From positions 8,060,001 to 8,124,000 of the forward strand of contig NZ_JAZHRT010000001.1 in the NCBI RefSeq assembly GCF_036924535.1: a DNA stretch of 64,000 nt. The letters are read 5' to 3'. Numbering within the stretch: position 1 is the first letter of the stretch; every line of letters begins with the position of its first letter. The notes under the pieces were generated by a model that worked only from the letters and a program-made list of their open reading frames with translations, made no database searches and had not been told where the DNA came from. Shown one piece after another: positions 38,051 to 46,149 of this stretch. Both the position numbers and the translations under genes were made by a program. This stretch comes from Bradyrhizobium sp. AZCC 2262 (GTDB taxonomy: Bacteria; Pseudomonadota; Alphaproteobacteria; Rhizobiales; Xanthobacteraceae).

Positions 38051-38066
38051 TGTTTCACGTGAAACA
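38051..38066. promoter_or_regulatory. parS site 1
   Basis: TGTTTCACGTGAAACA, a perfect match to the chromosomal ParB-binding parS palindrome, between mnmE and mnmG. Confidence 0.95.
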
Positions 38067-38091
38067 GTTCCAAGGTTCTTTAGCGGTCCAG

Positions 38092-38107
38092 TGTTTCACG
38101 TGAAACA
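38092..38107. promoter_or_regulatory. parS site 2
   Basis: A second perfect TGTTTCACGTGAAACA, 25 bases after the first. Confidence 0.95.
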
Positions 38108-38230
38108 ATGTGCCAACGCCATTCTACTTTGCATGGGGTTGTTTTCGATATTTTTGATTTGAGACCCCTACCGCAGTCTTTGCGGATTTCCCGCTTCCGC
38201 GCTCTCCAACTCCGCGATAGAAGTCGCGGC

Positions 38231-40114
38231 ATGAATTCCCAAGCGGACTCCTTCGACGTCATCGTTATCGGTGGTGGCCACGCCGGCTGCGAGGCCGCCA
38301 GCGCGGCTGCGCGGATGGGTGCGAAGACCGCTTTGGTGACCCATCGTTTCGCGACCGTGGGAGCGATGTCCTGCAACCCCGCCATCGGTGGTCTCGGCAA
38401 GGGCCACTTGGTCCGCGAGGTCGACGCCCTGGACGGTCTCATGGGTCGGGTGGCCGATGCCGGTGGGATCCAGTTTCGAATGCTCAACCGCCGCAAGGGT
38501 CCGGCAGTCCGCGGACCACGGGCCCAGGCGGACCGCAAGCTCTACGCCGCCGCCATGCAGTCTGCCATCCGGGAGACTGCCAATCTCAGCGTGATCGAAG
38601 GCGAGGCGGACGAACTGATCGTCTCGAATGGCCGGGTCACCGGCATCCGGTTGGGCGAGGGCCGTGAGCTCTCCGGTGGTGCCGTGGTCATCACTACCGG
38701 GACGTTTCTGCGCGGTCTGATCCATCTCGGCGAAAAGAACTGGCCGGCTGGGCGGGTCGGGGAGGCGCCGGCAATGGGGCTTTCGGCCTCCTTCGAAAGG
38801 GTCGGCTTTACGCTCGGACGGTTGAAGACCGGCACACCACCACGGCTTGATGGCACGACCATCGACTGGTCCGCGGTCGAAATGCAGCCCGGCGACAATC
38901 CGCCTGAACCGTTCTCCGTCATGACTGACCGGATTACGACCCCTCAGATCCAGTGTGGGATTACCCGAACGACCCAGCAGACCCATGAAGTCATCCGGGC
39001 CAATGTGCATCGTTCGCCGATGTATTCCGGTCAGATCAAGAGCAGCGGTCCGCGCTACTGTCCCTCGATCGAGGACAAGATCGTCCGCTTCGGCGATCGT
39101 GATGGCCACCAGATCTTCCTGGAGCCGGAAGGGCTCGACGACTCCACGGTCTATCCCAACGGCATCTCGACCTCGCTGCCGGAAGAAGTTCAGCTCGCGA
39201 TCCTCGCGACCATTCCCGGACTTGAGCGGGTGAAGATGGTCCGGCCGGGCTATGCCATCGAATACGACCATGTCGATCCCCGCGAACTCGAGCCGACACT
39301 GCAGACCAAACGCCTGCCGGGTCTCTTCCTGGCCGGACAGATCAACGGCACGACGGGATATGAGGAGGCGGCGGCGCAAGGGATCGTCGCGGGCCTGAAC
39401 GCGGCTTTGATGGCCAGCGGTGCCGATCCCATCGTGTTCGATCGGGCGGACGGCTATCTCGGTGTGATGATCGATGACCTCGTGACCCGCGGAATATCAG
39501 AGCCGTACCGGATGTTCACCTCGCGCGCCGAGTATCGCCTGACCTTGCGGGCGGACAATGCCGACCAGCGCCTGACCGACAAGGGGATCGCCTTGGGCTG
39601 CGTCGGACAGGCGCGCTCGGAGCGGCATCGCGACAAGATGGCTGCGCTGGCGGCGGCCAAGACATTGGCCAGGTCACTGACGATGACTCCCAACGAAGCG
39701 GCCAAGCATGGCCTGGCCCTCAACCGGGATGGCCATCGTCGTTCGGCGTTTGAGTTGCTGGCCTATCCCGAGATCGAGTGGGACGTGTTGCGCGGTATCT
39801 GGCCGGAGCTGTCGGCCGTCGATCCGTCGATCGCGGTGCATCTCGAGATCGATGCCAAGTACGATGTCTATCTCAAGCGCCAGACCGCCGACGTCGATGC
39901 CTTCCGGCGCGACGAGGGGTTGGTCCTCGCCGATATCGACTACGCGGATGTGCCCGGACTTTCGAACGAAGCACGCTCCAAGCTCGAGGCGGCGCGGCCA
40001 CGAACAGTGGGGCAGGCGGGTCGGCTCGACGGTTTGACGCCGGCGGCGTTGGGTATTCTGGCGGCCTATCTTCGAAGGGAAGCGCGGCGGAAGACAGCGA
40101 AGGCGACGGCTTAA
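38231..40114 (+). CDS. mnmG: tRNA uridine modification enzyme MnmG (GidA)
   Basis: A 627-residue FAD-dependent partner of MnmE. The dinucleotide-binding motif [21 protein letters not shown] is at residues 10-30; [34 protein letters not shown] and [17 protein letters not shown] are family signatures. The frame is open upstream to 38,108, but ATG 38,231 gives the normal N-terminus. It is flanked by parS sites on both sides. Confidence 0.97.
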   Translation: MNSQADSFDVIVIGGGHAGCEAASAAARMGAKTALVTHRFATVGAMSCNPAIGGLGKGHLVREVDALDGLMGRVADAGGIQFRMLNRRKGPAVRGPRAQADRKLYAAAMQSAIRETANLSVIEGEADELIVSNGRVTGIRLGEGRELSGGAVVITTGTFLRGLIHLGEKNWPAGRVGEAPAMGLSASFERVGFTLGRLKTGTPPRLDGTTIDWSAVEMQPGDNPPEPFSVMTDRITTPQIQCGITRTTQQTHEVIRANVHRSPMYSGQIKSSGPRYCPSIEDKIVRFGDRDGHQIFLEPEGLDDSTVYPNGISTSLPEEVQLAILATIPGLERVKMVRPGYAIEYDHVDPRELEPTLQTKRLPGLFLAGQINGTTGYEEAAAQGIVAGLNAALMASGADPIVFDRADGYLGVMIDDLVTRGISEPYRMFTSRAEYRLTLRADNADQRLTDKGIALGCVGQARSERHRDKMAALAAAKTLARSLTMTPNEAAKHGLALNRDGHRRSAFELLAYPEIEWDVLRGIWPELSAVDPSIAVHLEIDAKYDVYLKRQTADVDAFRRDEGLVLADIDYADVPGLSNEARSKLEAARPRTVGQAGRLDGLTPAALGILAAYLRREARRKTAKATA

Positions 40115-40119
40115 GAATC

Positions 40120-40135
40120 TGTTTCACGTGAAACG
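40120..40135. promoter_or_regulatory. parS site 3
   Basis: TGTTTCACGTGAAACG, one mismatch at the outer base, six bases after the mnmG stop. Confidence 0.9.
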
Positions 40136-40185
40136 GGGGCGGGGCCGACAAGTCTCTGCTTCAACAGATGCCGGGGCTTCTCTAT

Positions 40186-40270
40186 CGTCATTGCGAGAAG
40201 CGATAGCGACGAAGCAATCCATACTTCCACAAACCGCGAAATGGATTGCTTCGCTCCGCTCGCAATGACG
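40186..40270. repeat. Palindromic intergenic repeat, family E
   Basis: CGTCATTGCGAGAAGCGATA pairs with CGCTCCGCTCGCAATGACG, with inner arms GAAGCAATCCAT and ATGGATTGCTTC. It lies between mnmG and rsmG. The copy split by the insertion sequence at 42,915-44,543 is related. Confidence 0.85.
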
Positions 40271-40284
40271 GCTCAAGAGACAGC

Positions 40285-40980
40285 ATGGGCAAAGTCCAAT
40301 CGGCAGATCATTTTCCTTCCGCAAGTGACAAAGCGGCAGCGCTCGCCCTCACCCCCGTTTCACGTGAAACGGAGGCGCGGCTCAATCGCTACGTCAGCCT
40401 CCTCGTGGAGTGGCAGGCAAAAACCAATCTCGTCGCGCCTTCGACGCTTCCGCATCTCTGGACCCGTCACGTCTCTGATTCGCTGCAGCTCCTGGATCTG
40501 GTCCCATCGGCGAAGATCTGGGTCGACCTTGGCAGTGGCGGCGGTTTCCCTGGCGTGGCTCTGGCCTGCGCGCTGGCAGAGACGCCGGGCGCCAATGTCC
40601 ATTTGGTCGAGCGCAACGCCAAAAAGGCGGCCTTTCTGCGCGAGGCGGTGCGCATAACTTCTGCGGCTGCGACCGTGCATTTGGCGGGAATCGGGGATAG
40701 TGTGGATAGAATTGGCAGTGGCGTCGATTGCGTCACTGCGCGGGCGCTGGCTCCATTACATCAGCTTGTTGGTTTCGCGGAACCATTTGTGAGCAATGGC
40801 GCGAAAGCTCTGTTTCTCAAAGGCCAAGATGTAGAGGCTGAATTGACCGAGGCCACTAAATATTGGAATATTGAACCGCGACTCCATTCCAGCCGCACGG
40901 GCGGGCACGGCTGGATCGTCGAACTCGATCGGATCGAGCGGCGCAACCCCTCCGCGATCACATATGGCGATCGGGCATGA
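40285..40980 (+). CDS. rsmG: 16S rRNA (guanine-527-N7) methyltransferase RsmG
   Basis: A 231-residue SAM-dependent methyltransferase acting on 16S rRNA. The SAM-binding loop is WVDLGSGGGFPGVALA and the LVERNAKKAAFLREAVR motif follows. I use ATG 40,285; upstream sequence belongs to a palindromic repeat. The N-terminal PVSRETEARLNRYV is encoded in part by a parS palindrome, a known arrangement in this gene. The stop overlaps the parA start (ATGA). Confidence 0.94.
   Translation: MGKVQSADHFPSASDKAAALALTPVSRETEARLNRYVSLLVEWQAKTNLVAPSTLPHLWTRHVSDSLQLLDLVPSAKIWVDLGSGGGFPGVALACALAETPGANVHLVERNAKKAAFLREAVRITSAAATVHLAGIGDSVDRIGSGVDCVTARALAPLHQLVGFAEPFVSNGAKALFLKGQDVEAELTEATKYWNIEPRLHSSRTGGHGWIVELDRIERRNPSAITYGDRA
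40356..40371. promoter_or_regulatory. parS site 4, inside rsmG
   Basis: CGTTTCACGTGAAACG, a symmetric parS variant, encodes VSRET near the RsmG N-terminus. Site and codons coexist. Confidence 0.9.
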
Positions 40981-41828
40981 GCGAATTAGACGAGTTATAT
41001 CAAGAAGATAGGGAACCAACTCCACCGCCCCATCCACGCATCCTGTCGCTGGCCAACCAAAAGGGTGGCGTCGGCAAGACCACCACAGCGATCAATCTTG
41101 GCACCGCGCTCGCGGCAATTGGCGAGCGCGTGCTGATCGTCGATCTCGATCCGCAGGGCAATGCCTCGACCGGTCTCGGCATCGATCGCCGCAACCGCAA
41201 CTGCTCGACCTACGACGTGCTGATAGGTGAAGCGCCGTTGCGCGAAGCGGTGGTTCCCACCGCGGTGCCGCGGCTGCACATCGCCTCCTCGACCATGGAT
41301 CTGTCGGGCCTTGAGCTCGAACTCGGCGCGACGCCCGGCCGCGCGTTCCGCCTGCGCGATGCGATCGCGGCGCTGAACAAGAATGCAGCGCCCGATACCG
41401 AATACACCTATGTGCTGATCGATTGCCCGCCGTCGCTCAACCTCCTCACCGTCAACGCGATGGCGGCGTCGGATGCGATCCTTGTGCCGCTGCAATGCGA
41501 ATTCTTCGCGCTCGAAGGTCTGTCGCAATTGCTGCAGACGGTGGAGCAGGTGCGGTCGACGCTCAATCCGAACCTGTCGATCCACGGCATCGTGCTGACC
41601 ATGTTCGACTCGCGCAATAACCTGTCGAACCAGGTCGTCGCCGACGTGCGACAGTTCATGGGCGGCAAGGTCTACGACACGATGATCCCGCGCAATGTGC
41701 GCATCTCCGAGGCGCCGTCCTACGGCAAGCCGGTGCTGGTCTACGATCTCAAATGCGTCGGCAGCGAAGCCTATCTGAAGCTGGCGACGGAAGTGATCCA
41801 GCGCGAGCGCGAGCTGAGGACGCATTAG
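40977..41828 (+). CDS. parA: Chromosome partitioning ATPase ParA
   Basis: A 283-residue ParA/Soj-type ATPase that moves the origin region using ParB-parS complexes. Deviant Walker A is NQKGGVGKTTTAINLGTALA (about residues 27-46), with DLDPQGNASTGLG and YVLIDCPPSLNLLTVNA. The N-terminal acidic extension (SELDELYQEDREP) is short. It overlaps rsmG and precedes parB, with a palindromic repeat between. Confidence 0.97.
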   Translation: MSELDELYQEDREPTPPPHPRILSLANQKGGVGKTTTAINLGTALAAIGERVLIVDLDPQGNASTGLGIDRRNRNCSTYDVLIGEAPLREAVVPTAVPRLHIASSTMDLSGLELELGATPGRAFRLRDAIAALNKNAAPDTEYTYVLIDCPPSLNLLTVNAMAASDAILVPLQCEFFALEGLSQLLQTVEQVRSTLNPNLSIHGIVLTMFDSRNNLSNQVVADVRQFMGGKVYDTMIPRNVRISEAPSYGKPVLVYDLKCVGSEAYLKLATEVIQRERELRTH

Positions 41829-41837
41829 TGTACGCGA

Positions 41838-41948
41838 CGTCATTCCGGACAATCCGCGCGAGCGGATTGATCCGGAATCTCGAAGTCAGAGCTGCTTCGT
41901 CACATCGAGATTCCGGGTTCGCGTCTGACGACGCGCCCCGGAATGACG
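41838..41948. repeat. Palindromic repeat between parA and parB
   Basis: CGTCATTCCGG (41,838-41,848) and CCGGAATGACG (41,938-41,948) are perfect inverted ends, with inner arms around GGAATCTCGA and TCGAGATTCC. It occupies most of the parA-parB gap. Confidence 0.85.
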
Positions 41949-42012
41949 GCAAAATCATCAACCGAATTCTGTTTCCGGAGTGGCGTAAGTGAATCCTAGG
42001 GAGTTGGCGGCG

Positions 42013-42897
42013 ATGGCCGACGAAACGCGTTCGCGACTGGGTCGTGGTCTCGCAAGTCTGATCGGGGATGTCGGCGGTGAGGCCGCGCATGTCGACCGGC
42101 CGCGCAACCAGCGCAAGGTGCCGATCGAATTCCTCAAACCCAATCCGCGCAACCCGCGCCGGACCTTTTCCGATGCCGAGCTCGGCGAACTCGCGGCTTC
42201 CGTCAAGCAGCATGGCGTGATCCAGCCGATCGTGGTTCGGCCGGTAAAGGGGTCGCAGGATCGCTTTGAGATCATCGCCGGCGAACGCCGCTGGCGCGCC
42301 GCGCAACTCGCCAGCCTGCACGAAGTCCCGATCGTTCCGATCGACGTCAGCGACAGCGACGCGCTCGAGATCATGATCATCGAGAACGTGCAGCGCGAAG
42401 ACCTCAATGCGATGGAAGAGGCACAGGGCTATCACGCGCTCGCCGACGAATTCAAACGCAGCCAGGAAGACATCGCCAAGGAAGTCGGCAAGAGCCGCAG
42501 CCATGTCGCCAACATGATGCGGCTGACGAAACTGCCGGCGGAGGTACAGGCCTTTATCTCCAACGGTCAATTGTCGGCAGGCCACGCCCGCGCCCTGATC
42601 GGCGTGCCCGATCCGCTGGCCGCGGCGAAGCGCATCGTCGAGGAAGGTCTGAACGTACGGCAGGCCGAGGCGCTGGCGCATGAAGAGGGCGTCCCGGAGC
42701 GCAAGCCGCAAAAGGCTCGGAGCAGCGGCGGCGGTAAGACAAAAGCTCCCGACACGATCGCGCTGGAAAAGCGCGTCAGCGACGCACTCGGGCTTGCCGT
42801 GACCGTCAACCACCGCGACCCCGGCGGCTCCGTCCAGATCAGCTATCGCAACCTCGAACAGCTCGACGAAGTGATGCGGCGGCTGGAAGGGAAGTGA
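42013..42897 (+). CDS. parB: Chromosome partitioning protein ParB
   Basis: A 294-residue CTPase and DNA-binding protein that loads at parS and spreads. RLGRGLASLIGD at the N-terminus binds ParA; GERRWRAAQLASLHEVP is the conserved nucleotide motif; the helix-turn-helix includes QEDIAKEVGKSRSHVANMM; the C-terminus dimerises. ATG 42,013 after AGGGAG is preferred over GTG 41,989. An insertion sequence lies 84 bases downstream. Confidence 0.95.
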   Translation: MADETRSRLGRGLASLIGDVGGEAAHVDRPRNQRKVPIEFLKPNPRNPRRTFSDAELGELAASVKQHGVIQPIVVRPVKGSQDRFEIIAGERRWRAAQLASLHEVPIVPIDVSDSDALEIMIIENVQREDLNAMEEAQGYHALADEFKRSQEDIAKEVGKSRSHVANMMRLTKLPAEVQAFISNGQLSAGHARALIGVPDPLAAAKRIVEEGLNVRQAEALAHEEGVPERKPQKARSSGGGKTKAPDTIALEKRVSDALGLAVTVNHRDPGGSVQISYRNLEQLDEVMRRLEGK

Positions 42898-42914
42898 AGT
42901 CACAAGTCTCTCGG

Positions 42915-42981
42915 CGTCATTGCGAGCGGAGCGCAGCGATCCATCGCGCGGCATAACGGATGGATGGATTGCTTCGTCGCT
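42915..42981. repeat. Left half of a family E repeat, cut by the insertion sequence
   Basis: CGTCATTGCGAGCGGAGCGC through ATGGATTGCTTCGTCGCT. Its right half resumes at 44,520-44,543 (CGCTAGCGCTCCCTCGCAAT). Confidence 0.85.
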
Positions 42982-44519
42982 AGTCGTCCGTGAAGAACCA
43001 TCCAAGCGGTTGATCAAGAATCGATTTTCCGGGCGAGATTGGCTTTGAGATTGCAAGCTTTGGGGCTTTGACTGCCCAAAAGCTTGCAATTTCATTTTTG
43101 AGGATTCCGTCGAATCGCGAGCCGTGATTCCGTCATCGCATCGGAGGGAGCGATGCGACCAAGGGAACGACGAGAGACGGGACAAGCCGATCTTCTGCGC
43201 TCGCGGCTGGACGCGATCATCGACATGGGCCACCCGCTGGTGAAGCTGGCACAGACGATCGACTGGTCGTTCCTGGAGCAGCGGTTCGGGGCGGTCTATG
43301 AGGACAAGCCGGGCCGGCCGCCATTACCGACCCGCCTGATGGCGGGACTCGCGATCCTCAAGCACACCTACGACCTCTCTGATGAGGTGTTGTGCGAGCG
43401 CTGGGTGGAGAACCCCTATTACCAGTTCTTCTGCGGCGAGGAGTTCTTCCAGCACCGGTTGGTGTTCGATCGCTCTTCGCTGACGCGCTGGCGACAGCGG
43501 ATGGGCGAGGAGAAGTTGCAGGCCTTGCTGCAGGAGAGCCTTGCGGTGGCCAGCAAGACCGAGGCGATCAAACCGGCCGACCTTAATCGGGTCATCATTG
43601 ATACGACGGTGCAGCCCAAGAACGTGATGTTCCCGACCGATGCCAGGCTGCTGAACCGCGCCCGCGAGATCCTGGTCCGGCTGGCGAAGCGATATGGTGT
43701 CAAGCTGCGCCAGTCCTATGCCAGGGTGGGCAAGTTCGCGCTGATCAAGCACCAGCGTTATGCCCACGCCAAGCAGTTCAAGCGCGCCAACAGAGCCTTG
43801 AAGAAGCTCAAAATCTATCTCGGCCGCATCATCCGCGACATAGGCCGCAAACTCGGCGGCAACGCCGACTTGCTCGGGGGGGTCGTGTTGGAGCGCATGC
43901 TGGCGCGGGCGCGACAAGTGCTCGAGCAGAAGCAGCGCCAGCGTGGCCCGAAGCTCTACTCGCTGCACGCGCCGGAGGTGGAATGCATCGGCAAGGGCAA
44001 GGCGCACCGGCCTTACGAGTTCGGCGTCAAGGTCTCGGTCGCCACTACGCTGGCGCACGCCAAGGGCGGGCAGTTCGTGAGCCATGTGAAGGCGCTGCCC
44101 GGCAACCCCTATGACGGCCACACACTTGCAACCGTCATCCCCGAGATGGAGGCGCTGATCGGCAACACCATCGAGCGCGCGCTCCTCGACAAGGGCTATC
44201 GCGGCCACAACGCCCCGCCCGATTACAAGTTCAGGGTGTTCATCTCAGGACAGAAACGGCGGGTGACGCCACAGATCAAGCGCCAGCTGCGACGGCGTTC
44301 CGCCGTCGAGCCGGTCATCGGCCACCTCAAATCCGAGCACCGCATGGGCCGCAACTACCTCTGGCATCGTGAAGGCGACGCCATCAACGCCGTCCTCGCC
44401 GCCGTCGGCTATAACTTCCGCCGCCTGATCTGCTGGCTCAGGCTCTTGTTGTGGCAAATCATCGCCACCTTCCCCGGGGTCAATCCAGCCTGAAAATCCA
44501 GGATTCTTCACGGGCGACT
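42982..44519 (+). mobile_element. Complete IS5-family-like insertion sequence, about 1538 bp
   Basis: Ends AGTCGTCCGTGAAGAACC (left) and the complement AGTCGCCCGTGAAGAATCC (right) form an imperfect inverted repeat of about 18 bp. CGCT flanks both sides (42,978-42,981 and 44,520-44,523); the identical flank extends to TCGCTAG, so the exact duplication boundary is ambiguous. One transposase gene fills it. Inside, TTGCAAGCTTTGGG (43,051-43,064) and CCCAAAAGCTTGCAA (43,075-43,089) form a hairpin before the transposase. Confidence 0.92.
43153..44493 (+). CDS. DDE transposase, IS5-like family
   Basis: A 446-residue transposase that should cut and join the ends of the element. The N-terminal region LAQTIDWSFLEQRFGAVYED and LPTRLMAGLAILKHTYDLSDE belongs to the DUF772-type domain of IS5-like enzymes; the DDE core includes VIIDTTVQPKN (first Asp), DKGYRGHNAP (second Asp) and VEPVIGHLKSEHRMGRN (Glu). 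The reading frame is intact, so the element may be active. I do not assign an IS name. Confidence 0.93.
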   Translation: MRPRERRETGQADLLRSRLDAIIDMGHPLVKLAQTIDWSFLEQRFGAVYEDKPGRPPLPTRLMAGLAILKHTYDLSDEVLCERWVENPYYQFFCGEEFFQHRLVFDRSSLTRWRQRMGEEKLQALLQESLAVASKTEAIKPADLNRVIIDTTVQPKNVMFPTDARLLNRAREILVRLAKRYGVKLRQSYARVGKFALIKHQRYAHAKQFKRANRALKKLKIYLGRIIRDIGRKLGGNADLLGGVVLERMLARARQVLEQKQRQRGPKLYSLHAPEVECIGKGKAHRPYEFGVKVSVATTLAHAKGGQFVSHVKALPGNPYDGHTLATVIPEMEALIGNTIERALLDKGYRGHNAPPDYKFRVFISGQKRRVTPQIKRQLRRRSAVEPVIGHLKSEHRMGRNYLWHREGDAINAVLAAVGYNFRRLICWLRLLLWQIIATFPGVNPA

Positions 44520-44543
44520 CGCTAGCGCTCCCTCGCAATGACG
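44520..44543. repeat. Right half of the interrupted family E repeat
   Basis: CGCTAGCGCTCCCTCGCAAT ending in GACG. Joined to 42,915-42,981 it restores an uninterrupted palindromic repeat. Confidence 0.85.
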
Positions 44544-44563
44544 GCTAGTAGCGGTCGCGAGCT

Positions 44564-45592
44564 TCACCCCCGCCGCTTCGCGTTCGCCGCGATCGAGAGC
44601 AGCGTCCGAAGCCCGATGGCCGACGCCAGCGAGGCCTGTTTGCGCATGTCGAGCGCGGCCGTTCCGAGCTGATCGATGATGGCGGCCAGCCGTGTTGCGT
44701 TGAAATTACGCAGCGCGATTTCGACGGCGCCCTTGCGCGAGAAATGCAGGCGCGGATAGCCGCTTTCGAGCAAGGTCGAGACGGGAGTGCCTTCGGCCAC
44801 CGCGAGTGCCGATTTGTGCAGCCATGCCGCCTGGCGCTGCGCGGCGGAGATGATCACGCCGGGATAGGTGCCGGCGACCATCGCCTTTGCAAACTCGCTT
44901 TCGACCAGGTCCGGCTTGCCGGCAAAGGCGCCATCCACGATCGGATCCAGCTTCAGCTCGGACGCATCGGAGACGACGGTCATGACATCGTCGAGCGCGA
45001 TCTCGCCCTTGCCGTGGGCATAGAGCGCCAGCTTGCGAAGTTCATTGCGCGAGGCCTGGCGGTCGCCGCCGAGCAACGACATCAGTACGGCGCGCGCGTC
45101 CGCGGCGATCCGTAAATTGGAAGTCCGCAATTCCTCGTCGATCAGTCTGGCAAGGTCGCGCTCAGTATCGGGATAGCAGGCGATGGCGACCGCGGTCTTG
45201 GCACGCTCGCAGGCCTTGCGCAGCGGCGATTCCGGCCGCAGCTCACCCGCCTCGATCACGATACGGCAATCCTTCAAGGGCATATCGGCCAGCGTATCGA
45301 CGCCGCTGGCGAAACTGCGCGAGCCGGCGCGCACGCGAATGGCGCGACGGCCGCCGAACATCGGGATCGTCATGGCTTCATCGACCAGCCGCGATGGTTC
45401 GGCCGACAGTTCGTCGCCGTCCAGTCGCACCAGCGAGAAGGGATCGTTGGGGTCGTCGACGGCGGAGGCGATCAGCGCGTCAGCGCGCTCGCGGACCAGT
45501 CCGGCATCCGGGCCATAAAGCAGGATGATAGGGCGGCCGGCATCGGGCCGGGCGAGAAAAGCGTCGATGTCTTTTCCGCGGAGCGCGACCAA
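44564..45592 (-). CDS. holA: DNA polymerase III delta subunit
   Basis: A 342-residue clamp-loader delta subunit. RPIILLYGPDAGLVRERADALI at the N-terminus, VDEAMTIPMFGGRRAIRVR, LLGGDRQASRNELRKLALYAHGKGEI and the C-terminal helical collar are typical of HolA. It is the third gene of leuS-lptE-holA on the minus strand, 5 bases after lptE. Confidence 0.95.
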   Translation of the reverse strand: MVALRGKDIDAFLARPDAGRPIILLYGPDAGLVRERADALIASAVDDPNDPFSLVRLDGDELSAEPSRLVDEAMTIPMFGGRRAIRVRAGSRSFASGVDTLADMPLKDCRIVIEAGELRPESPLRKACERAKTAVAIACYPDTERDLARLIDEELRTSNLRIAADARAVLMSLLGGDRQASRNELRKLALYAHGKGEIALDDVMTVVSDASELKLDPIVDGAFAGKPDLVESEFAKAMVAGTYPGVIISAAQRQAAWLHKSALAVAEGTPVSTLLESGYPRLHFSRKGAVEIALRNFNATRLAAIIDQLGTAALDMRKQASLASAIGLRTLLSIAANAKRRG

Positions 45593-45597
45593 CGGGA

Positions 45598-46149
45598 TCA
45601 GGTGCCGGCGTAGAAGAACGACGCCAGCCGGGTCTGGATGTTTTCCGCAATCTCGTTGGCGGCGCGATCCTCGGCGTCGCGGAAGGCGCGGGCACGGGCG
45701 AAGCGCTGCAACTGGCCGGGAATGTCATAGGACACGCGCGAGAAGGTCGTGCCCGTCATGACCGACTTGTTGGTGGCGAGGTCGATCAGATTGTACTGCG
45801 CGTCGATGCCGTAGTTTTCGCTCGACGGCAGCGCCGTGGCGGGATCGAGCATCAGCGACGAACGCGAGGTCCCAAAGCGCAACACCAGCCGATGCGTCGG
45901 CGGCATGCCGGTGGCGTTGCCGTAGAGCTTGAACGCCAGCGCGTTGCGGATCTCCACCTGGATTCGGGCTTCCCGCGACGCGTTGGGCTTGTCGACCGGC
46001 GGGATTTCCACGCCCATCAGCTTTTCCCGCAGGCCGGGCTTGCCGTCATTACGTTCGGTGTACATCGGCTGGAAACAGCCGGCCGTGAGCGCCGCCAGAG
46101 CGGCGACGGCGATGAGCCGAACGGCGATCCGGGTTCTAGCCAACGACAT
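45598..46149 (-). CDS. lptE: LPS-assembly lipoprotein LptE
   Basis: A 183-residue outer-membrane lipoprotein that plugs LptD for LPS delivery. A lipobox LTAGC puts the lipidated Cys at residue 25; the following [19 protein letters not shown] and the later [33 protein letters not shown] fit the LptE family. It starts inside the leuS 3' end (14-base overlap) and precedes holA. Confidence 0.92.
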   Translation of the reverse strand: MSLARTRIAVRLIAVAALAALTAGCFQPMYTERNDGKPGLREKLMGVEIPPVDKPNASREARIQVEIRNALAFKLYGNATGMPPTHRLVLRFGTSRSSLMLDPATALPSSENYGIDAQYNLIDLATNKSVMTGTTFSRVSYDIPGQLQRFARARAFRDAEDRAANEIAENIQTRLASFFYAGT

